Source of the DNA: Candidatus Latescibacterota bacterium
Lineage (GTDB): Bacteria > Krumholzibacteriota > Krumholzibacteriia > Krumholzibacteriales > WJIX01
Reading direction: 5' to 3'
Length of the DNA: 17,391 bases
Assembly (NCBI GenBank): GCA_030643145.1
Contig: DAOWMJ010000012.1
Location: forward strand, 1 to 17,391
Shown: positions 7,501 to 15,466 of the stretch, piece after piece
Layout: each line of letters opens with the position of its first letter
Position numbering within the stretch: the stretch's first letter is position 1
Notes under the pieces: generated by a model
Told to the model about the DNA's origin: nothing
What the model saw: only the letters and a program-made list of their open reading frames with translations
Databases searched by the model: none
Made by a program: the position numbers and the translations under genes

Positions 7501-9306
7501 CTACTTCCCGCTTTCCTTTTTTACGAGGCTTATGTGAAGCTCCCGCAAGACTTCCTTTTCTACCCTGGAAGGGGCTCCATCCATTAAAGAAACCGCATTC
7601 TGTGTTTTTGGAAAAGCAATATATTCCCTTATCGAATTACTCCCTCCCATAATCATCGCGAGGCGGTCAAGGCCTAAAGCAATACCGCCATGCGGCGGAG
7701 CGCCGTATTCAAACGATTCCAGTAAAAACCCGAATTTTTCTCCGGCGCTTTCCTCATCAATCCCTATAATAGAGAGAAGCTTTTCCTGCAGCTTTCTGTT
7801 ATGAACACGGATACTTCCTGATCCTAGTTCTACCCCGTTACACACAAGATCGTAAAGACATCCTCGAACCTTTAGGGGATCTTTATCAAGAAGTTCCATA
7901 TCCTCTTCAAGAGGCATCGAAAAAATATGATGCGCCGGTTCCATTCCTCTTTCCTCTGATTCGAAAAAGAGAGGGAATTTGTTGATCCACACAAACTGAA
8001 ATTCATTCTTTTTATCCTGAGCGCCGCTTTTCCCGATCCATTTTCTGATAGCTCCAAGGGCCGCGGATGATATTTTAAAAGTGTCCGCTACAAGCAAAAG
8101 TAAAGATTCCTGCCCCTCCTTCAACCCAAACTCCTTCTTAAGTCCCGCAATTTCACTATCAGACAGAAAAGCTTCAATGGGAGAAGATACGCCACCATTC
8201 ACCCTTATCCAGACAAGCCCTTTAGCGCCATTCTCCCGCGCTCTCTTTTCCAGTTTCTTAATTTGACTTTTGGATAAACCGTGGCCGCTCTCAAAGGAAA
8301 TCCCTCTTATAACGCCACCTTCAGCAATGATTGAGGAAAAGACCTTGAATCGGGTAGCGCCAAATATGTCTGTACAATCATGAATCTTCAACCCGGTCCT
8401 GATATCCGGTTTATCGGTGCCATAATCGGTCATAGCTCTACCGTAATCCATTCTGGGAAAAGGAATATTCAGTTCAACACCGCATACCTCTGAAAAAATC
8501 CTCTTCATAAGCCTTTCCGATAAATCGATAATATCATCTTCGGAAATAAAACTCATTTCTATATCTATCTGAGTATGTTCGGGTTGACGGTCGGACCGCA
8601 AATCTTCATCACGCATACACCTGGCAAGCTGGAAGTATCGATCAACCCCTGAAACCATTAAGATTTGTTTATAGAGCTGAGGACTTTGAGGAAGAGCATA
8701 GAACTTTCCCGCATGCAACCTGCTCGGAACGAGATAATCACGCGCTCCCTCTGGAGTTCTTTTTACCAGCATAGGGGTTTCAATATCGAGAAAACCTTCT
8801 TCCGAAAGAAAGAGTCTTGCCGCCATTGCAAGATTATGGCGTAATTGCAAGTTCTTCTGCATTGAATCCCGTCTTAGATCAAGATATCTGTACTTTAAAC
8901 GAAGATCCTCGTTAGCCTTCCCCTTATCTGAAACATTAAACGGGGGAACATTGCTGCGGTTAAATATTATTAAACTTTCGATGTAAACCTCCACCTCGCC
9001 CGTTTTCATATCCTTGTTAATCATATCGGGAGGACGATTCCTGACCCTTCCCCTGCAGCCGATCACATCCTCCGCCCGCAATGATTTCGCGAGGGCATTC
9101 AGTTCAGCATCCCCTGCGTCGGAAACAAGCTGTATTATACCGGCTCTGTCCCACAAATCAACAAATGTAAGCTCCCCAAACTCTCTCACCTTTTTGACCC
9201 AGCCTGCCAGAATTATCCGAGTATCTACATCACTCTTTCTGATTTCCCCGCATCTCTTTGTCCGTTTCCATTCTTCACTTACATGGTAAAAACTCGGTTC
9301 ACTCAA
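7501..9306 (-). CDS. aspS: Aspartyl-tRNA synthetase
   Basis: A 601-residue class II aminoacyl-tRNA synthetase of bacterial type that charges tRNA-Asp. An N-terminal OB-fold anticodon-binding domain (about 15-105) precedes the catalytic core, which contains the GAD insertion (about 300-415). Motifs seen: FLDIETPMLVKRTPEGARDYLVPSR, the substrate loop QSPQLYKQ (207-214), motif 2 RCMRDEDLRSDRQPEHTQID (about 229-248), and motif 3 GGIALGLDRLAMI (about 540-552). Length fits the family (around 590). I start at the TTG at 9306, with GGGAG 9 bases upstream; it overlaps the hisS stop by 8 bases. A TTG at 9342 would add 12 residues and lie deeper inside hisS. Whether it also charges tRNA-Asn cannot be judged without the full genome. 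Confidence 0.96.
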   Translation of the reverse strand: MSEPSFYHVSEEWKRTKRCGEIRKSDVDTRIILAGWVKKVREFGELTFVDLWDRAGIIQLVSDAGDAELNALAKSLRAEDVIGCRGRVRNRPPDMINKDMKTGEVEVYIESLIIFNRSNVPPFNVSDKGKANEDLRLKYRYLDLRRDSMQKNLQLRHNLAMAARLFLSEEGFLDIETPMLVKRTPEGARDYLVPSRLHAGKFYALPQSPQLYKQILMVSGVDRYFQLARCMRDEDLRSDRQPEHTQIDIEMSFISEDDIIDLSERLMKRIFSEVCGVELNIPFPRMDYGRAMTDYGTDKPDIRTGLKIHDCTDIFGATRFKVFSSIIAEGGVIRGISFESGHGLSKSQIKKLEKRARENGAKGLVWIRVNGGVSSPIEAFLSDSEIAGLKKEFGLKEGQESLLLLVADTFKISSAALGAIRKWIGKSGAQDKKNEFQFVWINKFPLFFESEERGMEPAHHIFSMPLEEDMELLDKDPLKVRGCLYDLVCNGVELGSGSIRVHNRKLQEKLLSIIGIDEESAGEKFGFLLESFEYGAPPHGGIALGLDRLAMIMGGSNSIREYIAFPKTQNAVSLMDGAPSRVEKEVLRELHISLVKKESGK

Positions 9307-10564
9307 TTCCAGTAACTCCCTTCTCGCTGAAATATGAAACAAGTTTTTCGAAAGAAACAGTTACCTGATTACCTGATTTCATATTTTTCAATGTAACTTC
9401 TTTGTCTTCAATCTCCTTCTGCCCGATAAATACGACGTAATCATACTCGCGGACAGAAGCGCTCTTGAGTTGCTTTTTTATATTGCGCATTGAAAAATCA
9501 ATATAGACCACAAAATCGGCGGATCTCAGTTTATCGGCCAAAATCATTGCCTGTATGCTGCATTTATCATCAAAAACAATAAAATATATGTCAGGCCGAT
9601 CAACTTCCTTTCCCTCCAGCTCATCAGGGAGAATCTGCATCAAACGCTCCATCCCGGCTGAAAACCCGACAGCAGGAATAGAAGCGCCGCCAAGCTCGCT
9701 CGCTAATCCATCATATCTTCCTCCGCCACAAAGCGCGTTTTGCGCTCCAAGTTCCGGATGAATAATTTCATACGCCGTTTTGGTATAGTAATCCAGCCCC
9801 CTTACAAGTAATGGATCGAGCAGATAATTAACACTCATCCCCTCAAGACTAACACATAACTCCTCAAAATGCTCACTGCATTCACCACATAGGTAATCCG
9901 TTATTATCGGGAGCTTTTTCTTGACACTTATACACGTCTTGCAATCAAAAACACGAAACGGATTTATTTCAGCCCGATGAAGGCAATCATCACACAATTC
10001 CGATTTATACTCGGCAAGTTTTTCCCTGAGAAGAATCATATATTCTCCTCGGCATTTCATACAACCAACACTATTCAACCTTACCTGGAGTGAAGAAAAT
10101 CCAAATTCCTTGTAAATATCAAGACTGAGTTTTATAATTTCCGCGTCGATAGCCGGATTGGATAAACCTATAGCCTCCGCTCCGATCTGATGAAATTGGC
10201 GGTATCTTCCAGCCTGTGGCCTGTCATATCTGAACATCGGCCCCATATAATAGAATCTGCTTATCCCCCCTTGTCTCTGCAAACCATTTTCGAGATAAGC
10301 CCTCATAACCGGAGCTGTATTTTCCGGCCTGAGTGTCAGCTTTCTCCCTTTTTTATCGTTAAACGTATACATTTCTTTAGTCACGATATCCGAAGATTCC
10401 CCAACCGTCCTTACAAAAAGACCCGACATTTCAAAGATCGGAGTTCTGATTTCCCGGTAGCCATATCTTTGTAAAACTCCAGTGACACGCTCTTCGACAC
10501 TCCTCCATTTTTTCATATATTTTCCAAGGAGATCCTGTGTGCCTCTGGGCTTTTTGAACTTCAT
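9299..10564 (-). CDS. hisS: Histidyl-tRNA synthetase
   Basis: A 421-residue class II synthetase that charges tRNA-His. The start MKFKKPRGTQDLL is typical. Motif 2 is visible as TLRPENTAPVMRAY (77-90) with FRYDRPQAGRYRQFHQIGAE (111-130). The histidine-specific loop LVRGLDYYTKTAYEI is at 253-267, and motif 3 PAVGFSAGMERL at 297-308. The C-terminal anticodon-binding domain starts near 325. The insertion between motifs carries four CxxC pairs (168/171, 191/194, 208/211, 226/229), a pattern seen in a subset of bacterial HisRS and suggesting zinc binding. The ATG at 10564 overlaps the vanZ-like stop by four bases (ATGA), and the 3' end overlaps aspS. The three genes therefore look translationally coupled. 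Confidence 0.96.
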   Translation of the reverse strand: MKFKKPRGTQDLLGKYMKKWRSVEERVTGVLQRYGYREIRTPIFEMSGLFVRTVGESSDIVTKEMYTFNDKKGRKLTLRPENTAPVMRAYLENGLQRQGGISRFYYMGPMFRYDRPQAGRYRQFHQIGAEAIGLSNPAIDAEIIKLSLDIYKEFGFSSLQVRLNSVGCMKCRGEYMILLREKLAEYKSELCDDCLHRAEINPFRVFDCKTCISVKKKLPIITDYLCGECSEHFEELCVSLEGMSVNYLLDPLLVRGLDYYTKTAYEIIHPELGAQNALCGGGRYDGLASELGGASIPAVGFSAGMERLMQILPDELEGKEVDRPDIYFIVFDDKCSIQAMILADKLRSADFVVYIDFSMRNIKKQLKSASVREYDYVVFIGQKEIEDKEVTLKNMKSGNQVTVSFEKLVSYFSEKGVTGIE

Positions 10565-10947
10565 GATTCCTCTCTTCTGTTTTTCTTATCTCTCCGAAAA
10601 AAATGATAAATAACCGTTCCGCTTATAACTCCGGAAAAGTCGGCAACCAAATCGAGAAAACTTGAGTCGCGTCCCGGAACAAAACTCTGGTAGAATTCAT
10701 CCGTTAAAGCAACACCTGCCGCAGCTATTACAACAACCACCGCAATCAAGTTACCGGTATTCCATCTATCATAAACTAAACCTCGATAAAACAATAAAGC
10801 AAGTATTGAATATTCGAAGTAGTGTATTATCTTGTCACTTCCCGAGGGCAACTTGATCCGGTCGGGAGAAATATTCGGGATAGAGGATAATCCAAAGATT
10901 AGGAAAACCCAAAATAGTAACGGAAACCAGCATTTTAATATCTTCAC
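10561..10947 (-). CDS. VanZ-like family membrane protein
   Basis: A 128-residue membrane protein with about four hydrophobic helices (6-22, 41-57, 66-84, 99-116) and a basic C-terminal tail. VanZ-like features are the SDKIIHYFEYSILALL stretch (helix 2) and TDEFYQSFVPGRDSSFLDLVADFSGV, which matches the family's DE-x2-Q-x3-pgR-x4-D-x2-aN-x2-G pattern with N replaced by D. The family's cellular role is poorly defined; VanZ itself gives low-level teicoplanin resistance, which should not be assumed here. The start is a GTG at 10947 with AAGGG about 10 bases upstream. Its stop overlaps hisS by four bases, so it appears to be the first gene of a vanZ-hisS-aspS unit. Confidence 0.82.
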   Translation of the reverse strand: MKILKCWFPLLFWVFLIFGLSSIPNISPDRIKLPSGSDKIIHYFEYSILALLFYRGLVYDRWNTGNLIAVVVVIAAAGVALTDEFYQSFVPGRDSSFLDLVADFSGVISGTVIYHFFRRDKKNRREES

Positions 10948-10995
10948 TCTTTATAGCCCTTCAATAATATAATCCAAGCAAAACCTGTATTGCGT

Positions 10996-11025
10996 AATAT
11001 AGAAAATTTGATAGGGTAAATTCAA
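10996..11025 (-). promoter_or_regulatory. Candidate promoter for vanZ-hisS-aspS
   Basis: On the minus strand, TTGAAT (11025-11020, overlapping the stop of the PhnD-like gene) is followed after 18 bases by TATATT (11001-10996), five of six matches to the -10 consensus. The leader would be about 40 bases. There is no room for a T-box leader, a common regulator of synthetase operons in Firmicutes. Confidence 0.45.
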
Positions 11026-11942
11026 GGATGATATACTAATTTTCTTTCATCATAAAGAAACAGCATTTCCCTTACAATTTCCAGTTCTCCGGCTTCACTG
11101 GGAGTAAATCCCGTGATACCCAGTTCAAGAAAATCCCTTTTGATAAACTCGGGCATTTCAAAGAATTTCCGGATGAATATTTTTCTTAAACTTTTCAATT
11201 TCCTCTTATCTATAGATTCTGAAGCTATGAGGAATATTTCCGGTACCCTTTTGCCCTTGGCAACTATTTTCAGATCATTTCTACCCACGATTTCTGTCGA
11301 TATTAGTAAATTAAACCGCTCAATATCCAAACCTGCGGCGATATATTGACCAAAAAGAACACCAAAAAATAGTTGCCGCGAACAGCTGTTACATTCAAGA
11401 AACTCAATATTGGCCGCTTCTATACCAATAGTGTTCATACTCTCTTTCAGTGCCAGCATCGGAGAAAGAAAAGAAGCGGCTGATTCGGACGAAAGAAAAG
11501 CGATCGTTTCTCCTTTAAAAGTCATGGGGGCGGAATCTTTTCGCATAAAGAGCACACCCCCTGGATATTTCCCATCACCGGTAGATTCGGCGGTAAGAAA
11601 CAGCCCGCACGCGTCCGGATCCAGATATTTGACAGCCTGGACGGAGGTTAGCAAATACAGATCACATGACTCTCTTTCACTGTAATCGTTGAAATATTTC
11701 CACTTAATTTCTCCGCCGCTATTCTTTCTAGTCCAGGCGCCAAAAGACCGAAATGTGAAATCAACTCTTGAAGAATCAAAGGCGCAGACTCCAATAGAAA
11801 CGGGTGTATGAGCAAGATCCTCTCTATTCAGGAAAAACGCCATAAGAGCAAGCAGAAACACTGATGCTAAAACTATTATCCACGCTCTTTTTTTCAGGTA
11901 TTCTAAAATTCTAATTTTATTCAAAAACTTAATCCTTTTCAT
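11022..11942 (-). CDS. Membrane-anchored PhnD-like substrate-binding protein
   Basis: A 306-residue protein with a positively charged N-terminus, one membrane helix (about 20-38) and an extracytoplasmic domain. The domain begins PVSIGVCAFDSSRVDFTFRS, contains DLYLLTSVQAVKYL, then PGGVLFMRKDS and FKGETIAFLSSESAASFLSPMLAL. This follows the PhnD/TauA-type periplasmic binding fold, where the GkxiAFvspsSaSG-x-P-x3-L segment lies at a similar place. No ABC permease or ATPase gene is in the window, so the ligand and partner are unknown. It could instead be a sensor or scaffold. Several cysteines (53, 93, 112, 184, 187) are present, including a CNSC at 184-187. The ATG at 11942 has GGAG 7 bases upstream and overlaps the YbbR gene by 14 bases, indicating coupling. 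Assignment rests on fold-level resemblance. Confidence 0.55.
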   Translation of the reverse strand: MKRIKFLNKIRILEYLKKRAWIIVLASVFLLALMAFFLNREDLAHTPVSIGVCAFDSSRVDFTFRSFGAWTRKNSGGEIKWKYFNDYSERESCDLYLLTSVQAVKYLDPDACGLFLTAESTGDGKYPGGVLFMRKDSAPMTFKGETIAFLSSESAASFLSPMLALKESMNTIGIEAANIEFLECNSCSRQLFFGVLFGQYIAAGLDIERFNLLISTEIVGRNDLKIVAKGKRVPEIFLIASESIDKRKLKSLRKIFIRKFFEMPEFIKRDFLELGITGFTPSEAGELEIVREMLFLYDERKLVYHP

Positions 11943-12906
11943 CTACTCCGGTTGAGTCAGGGAAAACCGTCACGCTGAAGGCGTCAATATCGAGCCAGTA
12001 GCGCTGAACTCCGTCAGGAACTATCACTTCAGGTTCAATCATATGAGTGCCGGGAGAAACATTACTTATATTCAATATTATTGAAATATCGGATGAAACA
12101 ATTCTTTCAACTAACTTACCCAGGCCTTCAATCGTAATAGAAGCCGCGCCGGGGGAACATTTCATTTCCAGATTCCTATCATCCATCAAAATTGTGGGTG
12201 GAATATTGGAAAGGGTTCTTACCGTAAGTTTACCTATTTCTAGTTCTACAAGAACTTCTTCCGGGTCCACGGTAATATTATAACCTTCTGTATGCAATTT
12301 CACTTGTTCCTTTACAATACCCGTCCTGTTTCTCAGATCAAGCTCATTGGTGGATAAAAAATGAATATTTTTAACAATCGTCGAAGCGCCGCTTACCCGC
12401 ACCTTGTTTGGAATAATAACAGGATCACCAATAATAAACCTTTTCTTGGAAATCTCCCCTTTATACGCCAGTTTTACCGGAACTGTTTTTGTTAAAACTT
12501 TTTGAAGATTCAACTCAACAAACTTGGGTTTATCCACCAATAAACTCCTGGGACTGATTTCTTTTGGAATTTCTATAATATTCGAGGATAGTGGAATATT
12601 AACCCAGCCTTCTCTTACAACCGGAAGATTTACCACCCCTTTCATCTTGCCGAATAATCTCAGTTTTATCAACTTAACTCTTGTTTCTTTTATTGTTACT
12701 TCCATAAGATCCGGAACATCGTTCACTACAACAAAGCTATCAGGTATACCGGTAATCTGCAGGGGTACCTTGAAGGTTTGTTCGTCAATATGCTGGGCAG
12801 TTACTTGAATCCACAGAAATACCGCTAAAATAACCGAGATAATCTTTGCTTGATAACTATATGTAAATACCCTGAAAAAATTCTTAGTATTCAAATATAA
12901 CTTCAC
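11929..12906 (-). CDS. YbbR-domain (CdaR-like) protein
   Basis: A 325-residue protein with one N-terminal membrane helix (about 18-36, AKIISVILAVFLWIQVT) followed by tandem YbbR-type beta domains outside the membrane. Repeated FKVPLQITGIP, TVPVKLAYKGEI and PNKVRVSGAST(I)V segments are typical. In many bacteria YbbR/CdaR is encoded beside the diadenylate cyclase CdaA and modulates its activity; no cdaA is seen here. The start is a GTG at 12906 that overlaps the amidase stop (GTGA). AAGGA abuts the codon, so expression probably depends on coupling. The gene also overlaps the PhnD-like gene downstream. YbbR family membership is confident; regulation of a cyclase is inferred only from the family. 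Confidence 0.82.
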   Translation of the reverse strand: MKLYLNTKNFFRVFTYSYQAKIISVILAVFLWIQVTAQHIDEQTFKVPLQITGIPDSFVVVNDVPDLMEVTIKETRVKLIKLRLFGKMKGVVNLPVVREGWVNIPLSSNIIEIPKEISPRSLLVDKPKFVELNLQKVLTKTVPVKLAYKGEISKKRFIIGDPVIIPNKVRVSGASTIVKNIHFLSTNELDLRNRTGIVKEQVKLHTEGYNITVDPEEVLVELEIGKLTVRTLSNIPPTILMDDRNLEMKCSPGAASITIEGLGKLVERIVSSDISIILNISNVSPGTHMIEPEVIVPDGVQRYWLDIDAFSVTVFPDSTGVDEKD

Positions 12907-14243
12907 TCCTTACTTCTTATCCGCAGCTTCTGCCCCGGATAAATAGACAAATCCTTATCCATATTATTAAGGGAACGGAGATTGTTGACTGGCAACCCAT
13001 ATTTTCGAGCGATGCCCCAAAGAGTTTCTCCCTTTGTTACAACATGTTCAATATAACCTGTCTTTCCATTATTAACTTTAGCAAAAGAGTTTGATTCCAG
13101 AAAAGAGATAACACCCCCGGCAATAGAAGAAGCGATTTCTTTTAGAATATTCTTTTTTCTCAGCAATCTCACATCTCTGGAATTCGACAGAAATCCCGCT
13201 TCCACAAGAATGGAAGGCATAGCTATCGACCTGAGTACCACAAAATTCGCCTGTTTGACCCCTCTGAACGATATAGAATTCAGCCGGTTCATTCTTTCGG
13301 CGACAAATTCAGCGAGAAAGGAACTCCTGTTCATCACATCACTCTTCGTAAGGTCAAGGAGTATTAATTGAACGTCATCCTCGAGTGTATTGTATCTACT
13401 TCCAAGTTCAAGGAAGAAATTCTCTTTCTCGGCAACTCTCTGCGCGTTTTTGTCAGTCGCGCCATCAATCGAAAGAAAATATATCTCGGAACCACGAGCC
13501 CTGTTGTGATGAAAAGCATTCAAATGAATACTTACAAAACAATCTCCACCGTGACTTCGGGCAATTTCTATTCTCTTGCCCAAATCAACATTGTAATCTC
13601 CTTCCCTCGTTAGAATCGCCTTGAAGCCCTTAGTTTCATTGATCGATTCGGCAAGCATTCTAGAAATTTCGAGTACAACATCTTTTTCCTTAATACCGGA
13701 CATTGAACACGCGCCCGGATCGCTGCCGCCATGTCCGGGATCAACTATAACAATTTTATCTCCACTTGTAGCAATCCGATTTGCTTTCTTTTTTTTCTTT
13801 GTAATCTCTTCCGGCGAAAAAGATTTAATAAGATCAAAAACTATCCTGTGCGGATGATTCTTGAAGGGTTTCAACGCGAAATGATCAAACAGAGTCTTTC
13901 GCGGTAAATCAAAAACAACCTGAGCGCCTGAACGAAGCCTGTTTACCCGTATTCTATCTATAGTCCTGTCGTCAATTTCGGTTCCTTTTAAACCCGCGGA
14001 GAATTTGCCACCGGGGATATCAATTACTATTCTGTAAGGATTTGTCAATTCTCTGACGCGATAAACCGATTCACCGCTCATATCGAGTACAATTCTAATA
14101 TGGTCCGGCGCAGGCCAGTAACGAATTTTCTTAACTTCCAGAGAAGGAGAAAGAATCGGAGAAGCCGCGCAATCAACCGGAAAAAGAAAGGAAATGCACA
14201 ATATAAGAATGGCGAAAAATATATTGTTCAACTTAAAATCCAT
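12903..14243 (-). CDS. N-acetylmuramoyl-L-alanine amidase (AMIN, Amidase_3, LysM)
   Basis: A 446-residue exported cell-wall hydrolase that cleaves the bond between MurNAc and the L-Ala of the stem peptide. It has a signal peptide (about 1-27), an AMIN domain (about 36-140, with RIVLDMSG and RIVIDIPGG), a lysine-rich linker (149-154), an Amidase_3 domain (about 163-384) and a C-terminal LysM (about 398-443, VVTKGETLWGIARKYGLP). Zinc ligands are H171 (DPGHGGSDPGA), E186 and H240 (SIHLNAF); the catalytic glutamate is E348 in LVEAGFLSN. In E. coli, AMIN directs amidases to the septum, and AmiC is activated by an M23-domain protein. An M23 gene lies immediately upstream, although its gene product is not shown to act that way. 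The ATG at 14243 has a modest AGG site. Its stop overlaps the ybbR start. Confidence 0.93.
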   Translation of the reverse strand: MDFKLNNIFFAILILCISFLFPVDCAASPILSPSLEVKKIRYWPAPDHIRIVLDMSGESVYRVRELTNPYRIVIDIPGGKFSAGLKGTEIDDRTIDRIRVNRLRSGAQVVFDLPRKTLFDHFALKPFKNHPHRIVFDLIKSFSPEEITKKKKKANRIATSGDKIVIVDPGHGGSDPGACSMSGIKEKDVVLEISRMLAESINETKGFKAILTREGDYNVDLGKRIEIARSHGGDCFVSIHLNAFHHNRARGSEIYFLSIDGATDKNAQRVAEKENFFLELGSRYNTLEDDVQLILLDLTKSDVMNRSSFLAEFVAERMNRLNSISFRGVKQANFVVLRSIAMPSILVEAGFLSNSRDVRLLRKKNILKEIASSIAGGVISFLESNSFAKVNNGKTGYIEHVVTKGETLWGIARKYGLPVNNLRSLNNMDKDLSIYPGQKLRIRSKE

Positions 14244-14285
14244 AGGTATTACCTAATCTCTAATTACAGAAAACAATTTATGAAG

Positions 14286-14314
14286 AGTTTATTTGCTTCT
14301 CGTAAGGGATACAA
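14286..14314 (-). promoter_or_regulatory. Weak promoter candidate upstream of the amidase
   Basis: On the minus strand, TTGTAT (14314-14309) is followed after 17 bases by TAAACT (14291-14286), the same -10 box as the sigma-factor promoter. The -35 match is poor. It lies in the 109-base gap after the M23 gene, so the amidase-ybbR-phnD run may have its own start. Confidence 0.3.
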
Positions 14315-14352
14315 GAAAAATCGAAATAATATTTTAATCGCATAAGGAACGA

Positions 14353-15270
14353 CTAATCAAAATAGGAATCCTCGGGAATAATATAATGAAGAGGATTTCT
14401 ATGAATACCCCTGAAAATAATCTCATAGTGAAGGTGTGAACCGGTTGATCGGCCTGTATTTCCAACAAGTCCTATTACTTCTCCTCTTTTTATCCGCTGC
14501 CCTCTCTTTACAAGCATCTTTGACAGATGAGCATATTTCGTTTCAAATCCAATTCGGTGGTTAACCTCTACGACAAGCCCGAACCCGCCATTTTCCTTTG
14601 CCATTGCGACAATACCATCCGCTGTAGCCATAACCGGGGTACCATTTCTGGCGCAGAAATCAACCCCCTCATGAACAGCAAGACGGCCTGAGAATGGATC
14701 CATACGTGAGCCAAAACCGCTTGAAACAAACCCTCCCTTAAGAGGACGGATAGTTGGCGTACAATCTCTTATCGTCTTCTCCTTTTGCAGAATAGCCATT
14801 ATTTCTTTGTAATTTTCAAGCTCCAGCCTCGATTGACGAAACAGTTTATCAAGTTTATTTTCACCGGTCTCGGACAAATAACCTGAGCCGGCTTCACCCA
14901 ATACCACACCTCGCGGTCCCGGTCCGCCAACCCCAACCTGCCACACATCTATTGACAACGGGTCCATGCCGGCAAGCATTCTTACCCTGTTTTGAAGTTC
15001 AAAGTTATTATCCATTTTCTTTTCCAGATTCTCCACCCTTGATCTGAATTCATTCAACTGAGTGTGGAGTTTGACATTTTCCCGTTGTAAAACCACCATT
15101 TCGGATTTGTTTCTGAGAGCTCCGGCATACTTTAAAGAGGAAATAACAAGAAAACCGATCACAAACAGGACAAAAACTATAGTGGAAAAGGCAAGAATCC
15201 TATTTACTCTTATCGATTTAACCCCCGCGTTTCCCCCGCGAAGATACAATAATGTAAAATATTTATCCAT
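14353..15270 (-). CDS. M23 family (LytM-type) peptidase
   Basis: A 305-residue membrane-anchored M23 metallopeptidase. A basic N-terminus (KSIRVNR) leads into one membrane helix (about 26-46). A periplasmic coiled coil follows (about 55-98), then a linker and the LytM domain (about 175-298). Zinc-site residues are complete: H200 and D204 in HEGVDF, and HLHYE with H279 and H281; H247 in YAHLS is the further conserved histidine. With intact ligands it could be an active endopeptidase, unlike degenerate LytM activators such as EnvC. I start at the ATG at 15270, with GGA about 6 bases upstream and MDKYFTLLYL typical of such proteins; a TTG at 15291 would add seven residues. It follows the sigma-factor terminator and precedes the amidase. 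Confidence 0.9.
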   Translation of the reverse strand: MDKYFTLLYLRGGNAGVKSIRVNRILAFSTIVFVLFVIGFLVISSLKYAGALRNKSEMVVLQRENVKLHTQLNEFRSRVENLEKKMDNNFELQNRVRMLAGMDPLSIDVWQVGVGGPGPRGVVLGEAGSGYLSETGENKLDKLFRQSRLELENYKEIMAILQKEKTIRDCTPTIRPLKGGFVSSGFGSRMDPFSGRLAVHEGVDFCARNGTPVMATADGIVAMAKENGGFGLVVEVNHRIGFETKYAHLSKMLVKRGQRIKRGEVIGLVGNTGRSTGSHLHYEIIFRGIHRNPLHYIIPEDSYFD

Positions 15271-15386
15271 AATTCCAAAAATAAAGGTCAAAAAGTACGG
15301 GGTTTTTCCACCCTCAAAGATACTCTCGTTAAAAAACCGTGTCGAACACTAAAATGCAAGCACTATTCCACTTTTGATCAAATAAT

Positions 15387-15435
15387 AAAAAAACTCGCTT
15401 TCACAAAGAGAGCGGGCAGAGGAACCCTCTACCCG
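15387..15435 (-). terminator. Intrinsic terminator after the sigma-factor gene
   Basis: On the minus strand, a 10-bp hairpin CGGGTAGAGG-GTT-CCTCTGCCCG (15435-15413, one G-U pair) is followed directly by a second hairpin, CTCTCTTT-GTG-AAAGCGAG (15412-15394, one mismatch). Seven U follow (15393-15387). The second hairpin plus U-tract forms a standard rho-independent terminator; the first may reinforce it. It lies 31 bases past the stop codon. Confidence 0.85.
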
Positions 15436-15466
15436 TTCACTATAACATTCAACCAAACCTTAAATA

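Noticed and set aside
10948..11021. T-box leader before the synthetase operon
   Set aside because: Only 74 bases are available, with no specifier stem or T-box bulge sequence.
15374..15383. Palindrome TTTGATCAAA downstream of the sigma-factor terminator
   Set aside because: Ten bases of AT-rich palindrome is not rare enough, and there is no promoter I can define next to it.
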